The notes under the pieces: generated by a model
The model's database searches: none
What the model was told of the DNA's origin: nothing
The model's input: only the letters and a program-made list of their open reading frames with translations
Assembly (NCBI RefSeq): GCF_031456275.1
Contig: NZ_JAVDUI010000001.1
Span: 744,001-808,000 of the forward strand
Source of the DNA: Falsarthrobacter nasiphocae
GTDB taxonomy: Bacteria > Actinomycetota > Actinomycetes > Actinomycetales > Micrococcaceae
DNA length: 64,000 nt
Direction: 5' to 3'
Position numbers and translations under genes: made by a program
In this document: positions 17,802 through 25,492 of the stretch, one piece after another
Position numbering within the stretch: position 1 is the stretch's first letter
Layout of the letters: each line of letters opens with the position of its first letter

Positions 17802-19658
17802 CTACTCGGCGAACTGGGTGCGGTACAGCTCCTCGTAGCGCCCGCCCGCGGCGAGGAGCTGCTCGTGCGTGCCACGCTGGGCAATGCGGCCGGCCTCGAT
17901 GACGAGGATCTCGTCCGCGTCCCGGATCGTGGAGAGCCTGTGGGCGATCACGAGGGCCGTGCGCCCCGCGAGGGCCTCAGCGAGGGCGCCCTGCACCGCG
18001 GCCTCGTTCGTGGAGTCGAGGGAGGCCGTGGCCTCGTCGAGGATGACGAGCTGCGGCCGGGACAGGAGCACGCGGGCGATGGTCATGCGCTGGCGCTCGC
18101 CTCCGGAGAGCCGGTAGCCGCGTTCGCCGACGATGGTCTCCAGGCCGTCCGGCAGGCTGCGCACGAGCGACTCGAGGCGGGCGCCGCGGAGGGCGGCCCA
18201 GATCTCGTCGTCGCTCGCGTCGGGCCTCGAGAGGGCGATGTTCGCCCGGATGGACTCGTGGAAGAGGTGCCCGTCCTGGGTGACCATGCCGACGCTGTCC
18301 CGGAGGGACTGGAAGGAGAGGTCCCGCACGTCCACCCCGCCGAGCTCCACGGAGCCGCCCGTCGTGTCGTAGAGGCGCGCCGCGAGCTGGGCGATCGTCG
18401 ACTTCCCCGCTCCCGAGGACCCGACCAACGCCACGGTCTGCCCGGGCTCCACGGAGAAGTCCACGCCATGCAGCACCTCCTCGCCGCCGCGCGAGTCGAG
18501 GACGGCCACGGACTCAAGGGAGGCCAGGGAGACGTCCTTGGCGCTCGGGTAGGCGAAGCTCACGTTGCGGAAGCGCAGGCTCGCGGGGGCGTCGGCGAGC
18601 GTCTTTGCGTCCGGCCGCTCGGTGATGAGCGGCTTGAGGTCGAGGATCTCGAAGACGCGCTCGAAGCTGACGGCCGCGCCCATGAGGTCGGCCCGCGCGT
18701 TGGAGAGCTGCGTCAGCGGCCCGTAGAGGCGCGTCAGCAGGAGCGCGAGGACCACGACGTCGCCCGGGTTGAGCCGGCCGTCCACCGCGAACCAGCCGCC
18801 CACGCCGTACACGAGGGCCAGCGCCAGCGCGGAGACGAGCGTGAGCAGCGTCAGGAACACCTGCTGCATGAAGGCGGACTTCACGCCGATGTCGCGGACG
18901 CGCCCGGCCCGCGCCTCGAACTGCGCGGCCTCGGAGGCCGGGTTTCCGAACAGCTTGATGAGCGTCGCGCCGGGCGCGGAGAATCGCTCGGTCATTTGGG
19001 CGGTCATCGTCGCGTTGTGGTCGCTGGACTCGCGCCGCAGAGTGGCGAGCCTCCCGCCGATCTTGCGAGAGGGCAGGAGGAAGATCGGCAGAAGGATGAG
19101 CGTCAGGACGGCCACGAGCCAGGACTTGCTCACCATGACGGCGAGCGTCAGGAGCACCGTGACGCCGTTGACGACGACGCCGGAGAGCGTCGTCGCGAAC
19201 GCCCGCTGGGCCCCCAGGACGTCCGAGTTCAGGCGGGAGACGAGAGCGCCCGTGCGCGTGCGCATGAAGAACGCCACGGGCATGGTCTGCACGTGCTCGT
19301 AGACCTGGGTGCGGAGGTCGAGGATGACGTCCTCGCCGATCTGGGCGGACAGCCAGCGGTTGAGCAGGCCCACGCCCGCGTCCAGGAGCGCGACTCCGGC
19401 GATCGCCACCGCGATCCACACGATGACCGTGCGGCTGCCGCCGACGACCATCTCGTCCACGACGCGTCCCGCCAGCAGCGGCGTGGCCACGGACAGGAGC
19501 GCGCCGAGCAGCGAGACGGCGAGAAACGCGATGAGCCGCCCACGGTATGGCCGCGCGAACTCCACGATCCGCTTGAGCGTCGCCCGCGAGACCGGCGCGG
19601 CCTCCGTGACTTGGGCAGACCTCATCATGTGGTGCATCGCGGCGCGTTCCATACTCAT
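17802..19658 (-). CDS. ABC exporter, fused membrane and ATPase domains
   Basis: The 618-residue half-transporter has six membrane helices in its first 330 residues. The nucleotide-binding domain has Walker A G-S-S-G-A-G-K-S-T near 409, the signature L-S-G-G-E-R-Q-R, Walker B L-V-I-L-D-E-A-T-A-S-L-D, and an H-loop histidine in I-A-H-R-L-S-T. This is the exporter (MsbA/MDR-like) type and would act as a homodimer, because only one gene is present. The substrate is unknown. The ATG at 19658 is one of three close candidates. The one at 19652 has slightly better spacing to a TTGGA. It is divergent from the amino-acid importer. Confidence 0.9.
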   Translation of the reverse strand: MSMERAAMHHMMRSAQVTEAAPVSRATLKRIVEFARPYRGRLIAFLAVSLLGALLSVATPLLAGRVVDEMVVGGSRTVIVWIAVAIAGVALLDAGVGLLNRWLSAQIGEDVILDLRTQVYEHVQTMPVAFFMRTRTGALVSRLNSDVLGAQRAFATTLSGVVVNGVTVLLTLAVMVSKSWLVAVLTLILLPIFLLPSRKIGGRLATLRRESSDHNATMTAQMTERFSAPGATLIKLFGNPASEAAQFEARAGRVRDIGVKSAFMQQVFLTLLTLVSALALALVYGVGGWFAVDGRLNPGDVVVLALLLTRLYGPLTQLSNARADLMGAAVSFERVFEILDLKPLITERPDAKTLADAPASLRFRNVSFAYPSAKDVSLASLESVAVLDSRGGEEVLHGVDFSVEPGQTVALVGSSGAGKSTIAQLAARLYDTTGGSVELGGVDVRDLSFQSLRDSVGMVTQDGHLFHESIRANIALSRPDASDDEIWAALRGARLESLVRSLPDGLETIVGERGYRLSGGERQRMTIARVLLSRPQLVILDEATASLDSTNEAAVQGALAEALAGRTALVIAHRLSTIRDADEILVIEAGRIAQRGTHEQLLAAGGRYEELYRTQFAE

Positions 19659-19781
19659 TGGTCCAATTATTCGCCTCCGCGGCTGGGCATCGGGCCGGAC
19701 TCGCTCAGGGCGGAAGGCGGGGTCCCGGCTCGTCTCGCGTCGGGCTGGAGATGGGGCGGTCCAGCGGACGACGACGCGCCT

Positions 19782-19823
19782 GGCGGCCCCGTTTGTCACA
19801 CTTCGTAACAAACCGGGGCCGCC
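19782..19823. promoter_or_regulatory. Large hairpin between divergent ABC transporter genes
   Basis: Arms GGCGGCCCC + GTTTGT (19782-19796) pair with ACAAAC + c + GGGGCCGCC (19808-19823), leaving one bulged C. The inner part also reads as an operator-like palindrome GTTTGTCAC-N5-GTAACAAAC. No T-run follows, so it does not look like a simple terminator. Confidence 0.6.
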
Positions 19824-19931
19824 GTTATCACAGCCCCGGGGAATAGGAATAATGTTTACCTGGTTTGTCACATTAGACGCCTGGTTTGCCCCGTTCGTCA
19901 CGGGCACCCCATCTACCCGAAGGATCTCCCC

Positions 19932-20729
19932 ATGAATCGCCGCCAGTTCTCAGCCCTCGGCCTCGCCTCCGCCGCGACCCTCCTGCTGGCGGCTTGCTCC
20001 GGGGGATCCGAGTCCAGCTCCACGAGCCTCGACTCCGTCAAGAAGGCCGGCACCATCAAGGTGGGCACCGAGGGCACGTACAAGCCGTTCACCTTCCACG
20101 CTCAGGCGGGCGCCCCGCTCTCGGGCTACGACGTGGACGTCATGAACGCGGTCGCCGAGAAGATCGGCGTCAAGACCGAGTACCAGGAGACCCAGTGGGA
20201 CGCGATCTTCGCGGGCATTGACGCGAAGCGGTTCGACATCATCGCCAACCAGGTGGGCATCAACCCGGAGCGCGAGGCCAAGTACCTCTTCTCGAAGCCG
20301 TACTCCCACTCCCGCGGCGTCGTCGTCGCGAAGGCCGACTCCTCCATCCGCTCCTTTGAGGACCTCAAGGGCAAGAAGGTCGCCCAGTCGGCGACCTCCA
20401 ACTTCGGCAAGGAGGCCCGCGAGAAGGGCGCCGTCATCACGCCCGTCGAGGGCTGGGCCCAGTCCGTGGAGCTCGTCCGCCAGGGCCGCGTCGAGGCCAC
20501 GATCAACGACAAGCTCACGGTCCTCGACTACCTCAAGGCCAACCCCAACTCGGGCGTGAAGATCGTCGCCGAGGACTCGTCCGAGAGCTCGTCCGCGTTC
20601 CTGTTCCGCAAGGACTCCACGGAGCTCAGGGACGCCGTGGACAAGGCCCTCGCTGAGCTGGAGAAGGACGGCACGCTGAAGAAGCTGTCGGAGAAGTACT
20701 TCGGCACCGACGTCTCGAAGTCCTCGTGA
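19932..20729 (+). CDS. Amino-acid ABC transporter substrate-binding lipoprotein
   Basis: The 265-residue product has a lipoprotein signal with lipobox L-A-A-C, the lipid-bearing Cys being residue 22. A type-2 periplasmic-binding fold of the polar amino acid family (SBP_bac_3) follows: T-I-K-V-G-T-E-G-T-Y-K-P-F and G-Y-D-V-D-V are typical. It would capture an amino acid (cystine-type or polar) outside the membrane for the permease and ATPase encoded next. GAAGGATCT stands upstream of the ATG. It is the first gene of a three-gene operon. Confidence 0.93.
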   Translation: MNRRQFSALGLASAATLLLAACSGGSESSSTSLDSVKKAGTIKVGTEGTYKPFTFHAQAGAPLSGYDVDVMNAVAEKIGVKTEYQETQWDAIFAGIDAKRFDIIANQVGINPEREAKYLFSKPYSHSRGVVVAKADSSIRSFEDLKGKKVAQSATSNFGKEAREKGAVITPVEGWAQSVELVRQGRVEATINDKLTVLDYLKANPNSGVKIVAEDSSESSSAFLFRKDSTELRDAVDKALAELEKDGTLKKLSEKYFGTDVSKSS

Positions 20730-21391
20730 CCTGGGACTGGGGACTCCTCGCCGAATCGTTCTGGCCCATCCTCAAGGCGGGCCTGCTCGTCACCATCCCG
20801 CTCGCGCTCGTCTCGTTCGCGATCGGCCTCGTCATCGCCCTGGCGATGGCCATCATGAGGATCAGCCGGATCAAGCCACTCTCATGGATCGCCCGCGCCT
20901 ACATCTCCGTCATCCGCGGCACGCCGATGCTCGTGCAGCTCTTCGTCATCTTCTACGGGCTGCCGAACCTCGGCGTGACGCTGAGCCCGTGGACGACGAT
21001 CGTCGCCGCCCTGTCCATGAACGTGGGCGGGTACGCGGCTGAGGTCATCCGCGCGGCCATCGCGTCCGTGCCGAAGGGCCAGTGGGAGGCCGCGCACACG
21101 ATCGGCATGAGCCGGGCTCAGACCCTGCGCCGCGTGGTCCTGCCCCAGGCCGCGCGCCTTTCGGTGCCGCCCCTGTCCAACACGTTCATCTCGCTCGTCA
21201 AGGACACGTCCCTCGCCTCCCTCGTGACCGTGTCCGAGCTCTTCCGCAAGGCCCAGGACGTCGCTGCGTTCTCCAACGAGTTCCTTCTCATCTACATGGA
21301 GGCGGGCCTCATCTACTGGATCATCTGCATGGTCCTCTCCCTGCCCCAGCCCTCGATCGAGCGGAGGCTCAACCGCCATGTCGCGTCCTAG
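20726..21391 (+). CDS. Amino-acid ABC transporter permease (HEAT/HisM type)
   Basis: The 221-residue membrane protein has about five helices and the conserved cytoplasmic loop for ATPase contact (E-A-A-H-T-I-G-M-S-R-A-Q-T-L-R-R-V-V-L-P-Q-A). The GTG start overlaps the stop of the binding-protein gene by four bases, so translation is coupled. It is probably a homodimer, since there is a single permease gene. Confidence 0.93.
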   Translation: MTWDWGLLAESFWPILKAGLLVTIPLALVSFAIGLVIALAMAIMRISRIKPLSWIARAYISVIRGTPMLVQLFVIFYGLPNLGVTLSPWTTIVAALSMNVGGYAAEVIRAAIASVPKGQWEAAHTIGMSRAQTLRRVVLPQAARLSVPPLSNTFISLVKDTSLASLVTVSELFRKAQDVAAFSNEFLLIYMEAGLIYWIICMVLSLPQPSIERRLNRHVAS

Positions 21392-22250
21392 CAGCCCGGT
21401 CCCCGTCCCTCGCCCTGGCTCTGTGGCCCAGCACCCGGCGGCGCCCGACGTCGCCCCCGCCCCCGCGCCCCTCCTCACGGTCAGGGGGCTCGCCAAGTCC
21501 TTTGGAGACCACCGGGTCCTCAAGGACATCGACCTCACGGTCCGCCGCGGCGACGTCGTGGCGCTCATTGGCCCCTCGGGTTCGGGCAAGACGACCATCC
21601 TCCGGTGCCTCAACGGCCTGGAGACGCCAGACGCCGGCGTCGTCGAGTTCGCAGGCTCCCCCTCGGCGGAGCCCGTGACGGTCGACTTCGGCGCGAGCAC
21701 GTCCGCGCGGGCCCGTGCTCGGGACATCGCGCGCCTGCGGGACGCCTCCGCGATGGTCTTCCAGTCCTACAACCTCTTCCCCCACCGCACCGTCCTCCAG
21801 AACGTCATCGAGGGACCCGTGCGGGTGCAGAAGCGACCCAAGCAGGAGGCCACAGCGGACGCACTGGAGCTGCTCAAGCGCGTCGGGCTCGAGTCCAAGG
21901 CGGACGCCTACCCGCACGAGCTTTCCGGCGGGCAGCAGCAGCGCGTGGGCATCGTTCGGGCCCTCGCCCTGCGGCCCGCCCTCCTGCTCTTCGACGAGCC
22001 GACCTCCGCCCTCGACCCCGAGCTCGTGGGCGACGTCCTCACCGTGATCCGTGACCTCGCGGAGCAGGGCTGGACCATGCTCATCGTCACGCACGAGCTC
22101 CAGTTCGCCCGTCAGGTGGCCTCCACGACCGTCTTCATGGACGGCGGCGTGGTCGTCGAGTCCGGCCCCAGCGCGGACGTCCTCGAGTCCCCGTCGGAGC
22201 CGCGCACGCAGCAGTTCGTCAGGCGGCTGACCCACCCCGAGCTCGGCTAG
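21378..22250 (+). CDS. Amino-acid ABC transporter ATP-binding protein
   Basis: The 290-residue ATPase has Walker A G-P-S-G-S-G-K-T-T, Q-loop F-Q-S-Y-N-L-F-P-H, signature L-S-G-G-Q-Q-Q-R and Walker B L-L-L-F-D-E-P-T-S-A-L-D-P-E. An extra Pro/Ala-rich tail of about 30 residues precedes the domain. Its start overlaps the permease gene by 14 bases. It drives the importer encoded by the two genes before it. Confidence 0.94.
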   Translation: MSRPSSPVPVPRPGSVAQHPAAPDVAPAPAPLLTVRGLAKSFGDHRVLKDIDLTVRRGDVVALIGPSGSGKTTILRCLNGLETPDAGVVEFAGSPSAEPVTVDFGASTSARARARDIARLRDASAMVFQSYNLFPHRTVLQNVIEGPVRVQKRPKQEATADALELLKRVGLESKADAYPHELSGGQQQRVGIVRALALRPALLLFDEPTSALDPELVGDVLTVIRDLAEQGWTMLIVTHELQFARQVASTTVFMDGGVVVESGPSADVLESPSEPRTQQFVRRLTHPELG

Positions 22251-22301
22251 GGCTCACCACGGTCCCGTCCCCGGCGGCGCGCGGCCCCGACGCGGCAGCG
22301 T

Positions 22302-22793
22302 TCAGGCCGCGGCGAGATAGTCCCGCCAGGCGTCGTCGGGCTGTTCCAGGCCCCGCAGGTGCCAGAGATCCCCGCGCGGCTCGCGCGGACGGAAGGGGAG
22401 CGTCCAGCGCATCTGCGCGAGCGACTTGTCCCCCTTGGCCCCGTTGCACGCGAGACAGCACGCGACGAGGTTCTCCCAGGAGTCCTCGCCGCCGCGGGAG
22501 CGCGGCTGAATGTGGTCCACGGTCGTCGCGGTGCGCCCGCAGTAGGCGCAGCGATGCCCGTCCCGGCGGAGCACTCCGCGCCGGGTCACGGCGAGGCGCT
22601 TGGCGCGGGGCCGCCTGACATAGCGCGCCAAGACGATGACGCTGGGCCGCGGCACTGAGACGCTCACCCCCGTGAGACTCCCCTCCCCCGCGCGAATCAT
22701 CGTGGCTTTGCCGCGCATGATGAGCACCACCGCGCGGCGGGACGGGACGACGGCCAGAGGCTCGTAGCCGGCGTTGAGGACGAGTGTGCGCAT
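22302..22793 (-). CDS. HNH endonuclease
   Basis: The 163-residue product begins M-R-T-L-V-L-N-A-G-Y-E-P-L, as in a widespread actinobacterial HNH family. It has the zinc-holding C-A-Y-C pair near residue 92, the catalytic V-D-H-I-Q-P-R-S-R-G-G, and a second C-L-A-C-N-G-x-K-G-D pair. The family cuts DNA, but the physiological role is unknown. The start at 22793 has GGGAG seven bases upstream. The frame is open for 56 more codons upstream, but that part looks non-coding. It appears monocistronic. Confidence 0.88.
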   Translation of the reverse strand: MRTLVLNAGYEPLAVVPSRRAVVLIMRGKATMIRAGEGSLTGVSVSVPRPSVIVLARYVRRPRAKRLAVTRRGVLRRDGHRCAYCGRTATTVDHIQPRSRGGEDSWENLVACCLACNGAKGDKSLAQMRWTLPFRPREPRGDLWHLRGLEQPDDAWRDYLAAA

Positions 22794-23015
22794 GATCTGC
22801 TCCCGGGTGAGCGCACCACCTGGCAATGATGGGCGCGGATGAGGAACGCGGTCCGTGATGACTACAGTGTGCCCCCTGAGCCCTCTCGGGCGGAAGACCC
22901 CCCGTTGATCAGCGGGCGGCCGACAGGTGAATTCTCGGCTACCAGCCCCCGTGCGGTCCATGCGGTTGCCCTCGGTGTGCTGGGCGGGGCCTCACCATGA
23001 GGCCTGCCCAGACGC
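22794..23015. other. Intergenic region between the HNH gene and the nlpC/p60 terminator
   Basis: No convincing gene. It should contain the HNH promoter, and no other structure was recognised. Confidence 0.4.
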
Positions 23016-23054
23016 AGAGAGACCCGCGCTCCGATGTGGAGCGCGGGTCTCTCT
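23016..23054 (-). terminator. Terminator after the NlpC/P60 gene
   Basis: Perfect 17-bp arms (23016-23032 and 23038-23054, core GACCCGCGCTCC) with a five-base loop. The following T content on the minus strand is modest. Confidence 0.7.
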
Positions 23055-23116
23055 GCTGCCCCCCAATGGGGCAAGTCCTGCAACCCTCCAGGGGCTGCGT
23101 GACCTAGTGCTTGTGA

Positions 23117-24049
23117 CTAGCCGACGTGGATGAACACGGGGCCGGAGCCGAGGTAGGCCGAGGCGATCGTGGTCTGGTTGCCGTTCCAGCCGCCGTGGAC
23201 GGCCTGGCCGTTGCCGATGTAGACGGCGATGTGCGGGACACCGGAGCCAGCGTTGTCGTAGTAGATGAGGTCGCCCGGCTGCGGGTTGCTCGTGATGGTG
23301 CCGAGGCCCATGTAGCTGGCCGGCCAGCCGTGGTGGCTGATGCCAGCGGCCGCGAGGGCATTCGTGACGAGCATGGTGCAGTCCTGGCCCATGCCGACCT
23401 GAGCGCGAGCGGCAGCGGCGATCGTGGCGCCAACGCCGGAGGTGGAGGCAACGGGCTTGGCAGCGGCGGGAGCCTGGTAGGCGGCCGGCTGAGCAGCGGG
23501 AGCCTGGTAGGCGGCCGGCTGAGCGGCGGGAGCCTGGTAGGCGGCGCGCTGCGCGACCGGAGCCGTGTAGGAGGCAGCCTGGGGAGCCGTGGCGGCGGCG
23601 GCCTGTGCCGGGGCGGCCTTGACGGCGGCGCGGGCCGGAGCCTGCTGAACCGAGTCAGACGAGTAGGAGTAGGAGTAGGCGCCAGCCGTGGTGGCCTTGC
23701 GGGCGTTGGCCGGAGCGGCTGCGCGCTTCGGGGCAGCCTTCTTCGTGGCCTTCTTGACAGCCTTCTTGGGGGCGGCCTTGACGGCGGCGCGCTCAACCTT
23801 CTTGGCGGTCGCGGCGGCCGGAGCCTTGACCTCGGCGGAGGCCGAGGGGGCGGGGGCCGCGGAAGCCGGAGCGGTGTGGGAGGCCGGTGCGGCCTCGGGG
23901 GTGCTGAATGCCTGGGCGGCGAGGCCACCCGAGAGAACGAGGCCGGAGGCCGCCGCGATGACGGCTGCCTGGCGCGTGGCGCCGCCTGCGTTCTCAGAAA
24001 CTGCCTTGGCGACTGCGGACAGCGACGCCTTTTCGATGCTCTTCGACAA
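23117..24049 (-). CDS. Secreted NlpC/P60 peptidoglycan endopeptidase
   Basis: The 310-residue product has an N-terminal export signal (hydrophobic A-A-V-I-A-A-A-S-G-L-V-L near residues 28-40), then a long Ala/Lys/Pro-rich spacer. The spacer contains three copies of a Y-Q-A-P-A-A-Q-P-A-A unit (about 171-196). The C-terminal NlpC/P60 domain has catalytic Cys224 (Q-D-C-T), His273 (V-P-H-I-A-V-Y-I-G) and a third polar residue, probably His285. Such enzymes cleave D-Glu/meso-DAP or related stem-peptide bonds during growth and cell separation. The start is TTG. It lies at the end of a leader of more than 400 bases with a c-di-AMP riboswitch, which ties wall hydrolysis to that messenger. Confidence 0.9.
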   Translation of the reverse strand: MSKSIEKASLSAVAKAVSENAGGATRQAAVIAAASGLVLSGGLAAQAFSTPEAAPASHTAPASAAPAPSASAEVKAPAAATAKKVERAAVKAAPKKAVKKATKKAAPKRAAAPANARKATTAGAYSYSYSSDSVQQAPARAAVKAAPAQAAAATAPQAASYTAPVAQRAAYQAPAAQPAAYQAPAAQPAAYQAPAAAKPVASTSGVGATIAAAARAQVGMGQDCTMLVTNALAAAGISHHGWPASYMGLGTITSNPQPGDLIYYDNAGSGVPHIAVYIGNGQAVHGGWNGNQTTIASAYLGSGPVFIHVG

Positions 24050-24059
24050 CGTGGAGCTC

Positions 24060-24124
24060 TCTTTCGTGGTTCACGAAGGGACCTGGGCCCTTTCGTAGCC
24101 GACCCTTGTCCAGGCACTGTGCCT
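24060..24124 (-). promoter_or_regulatory. Hairpins between riboswitch and start codon (probable expression platform)
   Basis: Three stems lie close together: TTCGTG-gtt-CACGAA at 24063-24077, an imperfect CGAAGGG/CCCTTTCG stem at about 24075-24096, and the perfect CCAGGCAC/GTGCCTGG at 24110-24126. The first ends about 14 bases from the TTG start and could mask the ribosome-binding region. Confidence 0.5.
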
Positions 24125-24207
24125 GGGAGCCGAACTGCGATCAAATGCTGAATGAAGTTGTCAGAAGCCGTGGTCCGCCATCACCCTCGAGTCGAGAGTC
24201 TGAACGA

Positions 24208-24312
24208 AGCTTTGCCTCCCACATCGCCTGCGAGGTGAGCTGTCGGGTTCGGATGGGAGTCACCCGGCCCTCCGGTCCCGTGCGGCCGTAACCGTTTCGT
24301 GACCTTTGGGCT
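24208..24312 (-). ncRNA. c-di-AMP (ydaO/yuaA) riboswitch aptamer
   Basis: On the minus strand the segment shows the conserved blocks of this class in order: GGCCGGGTGACTCCC, then CGAACCCGACAGC, then CACCTCGCAGGCG, and a closing GGGAGGC. Actinobacterial members commonly sit in front of Rpf, NlpC/P60 and other wall-lytic genes and turn them off when c-di-AMP is high. The boundaries are approximate because P1 was not resolved. Confidence 0.85.
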
Positions 24313-24321
24313 TCACCCCAA

Positions 24322-24339
24322 GACTGGAACATTCCAGTC
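24322..24339. promoter_or_regulatory. Perfect inverted repeat upstream of the riboswitch
   Basis: GACTGGAA-CA-TTCCAGTC, 8-bp arms with a two-base centre. It is inside the predicted leader. It may be an extra stem of the RNA or a DNA operator. Confidence 0.5.
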
Positions 24340-24439
24340 ACATGTGGGTCCCCCGCCCTTGTCATTGGTGGAGAGACCCCAAGGGGCCCTCCTGAGTCAT
24401 CCCGCCGACTGACAAGGCTCGGCGCATCGTCGGGATGCT

Positions 24440-24459
24440 GGTCATCCTTTCGGATGACC
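24440..24459 (-). promoter_or_regulatory. Hairpin at the predicted 5' end of the NlpC/P60 transcript
   Basis: GGTCATCC and GGATGACC form a perfect 8-bp stem with a four-base loop. It would be the first structure of the message and may stabilise its 5' end. Confidence 0.55.
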
Positions 24460-24471
24460 TCTCGGGTATCA

Positions 24472-24500
24472 AACCTACAACACCGAGACCCAAATGTCAC
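24472..24500 (-). promoter_or_regulatory. Probable promoter of the NlpC/P60 leader
   Basis: On the minus strand GTGACA (24495-24500) and TAGGTT (24472-24477) are separated by exactly 17 bases. The predicted transcript would begin near 24465, just before the hairpin at 24440-24459. A palindrome GGTCAC-N6-GTGACC (24506-24523) lies immediately upstream and could be an activator site. Confidence 0.6.
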
Positions 24501-24620
24501 GTTATGGTCACGGTGCTGTGACCATCGGCGTGTCCCCTCAGGGCGTCACCATGCGACATTTCCGGCGGCAGGCACCGCACGCTCGGGCCTCGGCCGGTGG
24601 GACAAAGTCTCGGGAAAAAG

Positions 24621-25319
24621 TTACGAGAGACGCAGGAAGAGGTGCGCCGCGTCCTCGAGAGGCAGCTCGAGCCCCTCGCCGGAGAGCACGGCGGACATGC
24701 GGAGGAAGGCCCCGCGCTCCTGAACGTCCACCTCGGCGCCCGGCACCAGTCCGCACTCGCGCAGCTGAACAAGCAGCTCGCCGTCCACCTGGATCGGCTC
24801 GGCCAGGCGCGCGATGACGCCGCGGACCGGAGCCCCGCCCGCGCGGCGGACGGCCGCCGTCGCCGTCACGACGCCCTCCCCGAACGGCTCGGCCGCGTCC
24901 CCGCCGATGGCCTCGAGGCCGGGGATGGGATTGCCATAGGGGCTGACCGTCGGCGATTCAAGGAGCTCAAGCAGCCGGCGCTCCACCCGCTCGCTCATGA
25001 CGTGCTCCCACCGGCAGGCCTCGTCGTGGACGAGCTCCCAGTCGAGTCCGATCACGTCGGACAGGAGTCGCTCCGCGAGGCGATGCTTCCGCATGACCTC
25101 GGTGGCGCGGCGCTGACCCTCGTCGGTGAACTCGAGGTGGCGATCCGCCGTGACCTCCACGAGTCCGTCCCGCTCCATGCGCGCCACGGTCTGCGAGACG
25201 GTGGGGCCCGAGTGGTGGAGGCGCTCGGCGATGCGGGCGCGCAGCGCGGGCACCCCTTCTTCCTTGAGCTCGAGGATCGTCCGCAGGTACATCTCCGTCG
25301 TATCAATGAGCTCAGACAC
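24621..25319 (-). CDS. DtxR/MntR family metal-dependent transcriptional regulator
   Basis: The 232-residue product begins D-T-T-E-M-Y-L-R-T-I-L-E-L, as in DtxR and IdeR. It has the winged helix (G-P-T-V-S-Q-T-V-A-R-M-E-R-D-G-L-V) in the first 70 residues and the dimerisation/metal domain with H-D-E-A-C-R-W-E-H near 98-106. The latter matches the Cys-type metal site (Cys102) of iron-dependent DtxR/IdeR. A C-terminal SH3-like domain follows. It represses iron-uptake or other metal genes when Fe2+ is bound. The start is GTG with GAGGAG upstream. It is divergent from serC. Confidence 0.92.
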   Translation of the reverse strand: MSELIDTTEMYLRTILELKEEGVPALRARIAERLHHSGPTVSQTVARMERDGLVEVTADRHLEFTDEGQRRATEVMRKHRLAERLLSDVIGLDWELVHDEACRWEHVMSERVERRLLELLESPTVSPYGNPIPGLEAIGGDAAEPFGEGVVTATAAVRRAGGAPVRGVIARLAEPIQVDGELLVQLRECGLVPGAEVDVQERGAFLRMSAVLSGEGLELPLEDAAHLFLRLS

Positions 25320-25492
25320 TGGGCATGCTCCTCGTCAGCCGGAATGGGGTGAAGCCGTATCCTCCGTATTCTATGTCGAGCCGCGCCCGCCCGTCGCCGC
25401 GCCCGGCCCGCCGCCTGGACCGGAGTGGCCTTCGGGCGGTGCGTGTGGGTCAATGGGACCACGTGTGTGACGGACCTTCAGAGGAGCGCCCT

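Noticed and set aside
22302-22793. HNH gene as part of a restriction or anti-phage system
   Set aside because: It stands alone with no methyltransferase, helicase or specificity gene, and the family is a common single-gene actinobacterial one.
23440-23560. Repeats in the NlpC/P60 gene as a recombination or CRISPR-like locus
   Set aside because: They are in frame and encode the Y-Q-A-P-A-A-Q-P spacer of a wall protein, a normal low-complexity linker.
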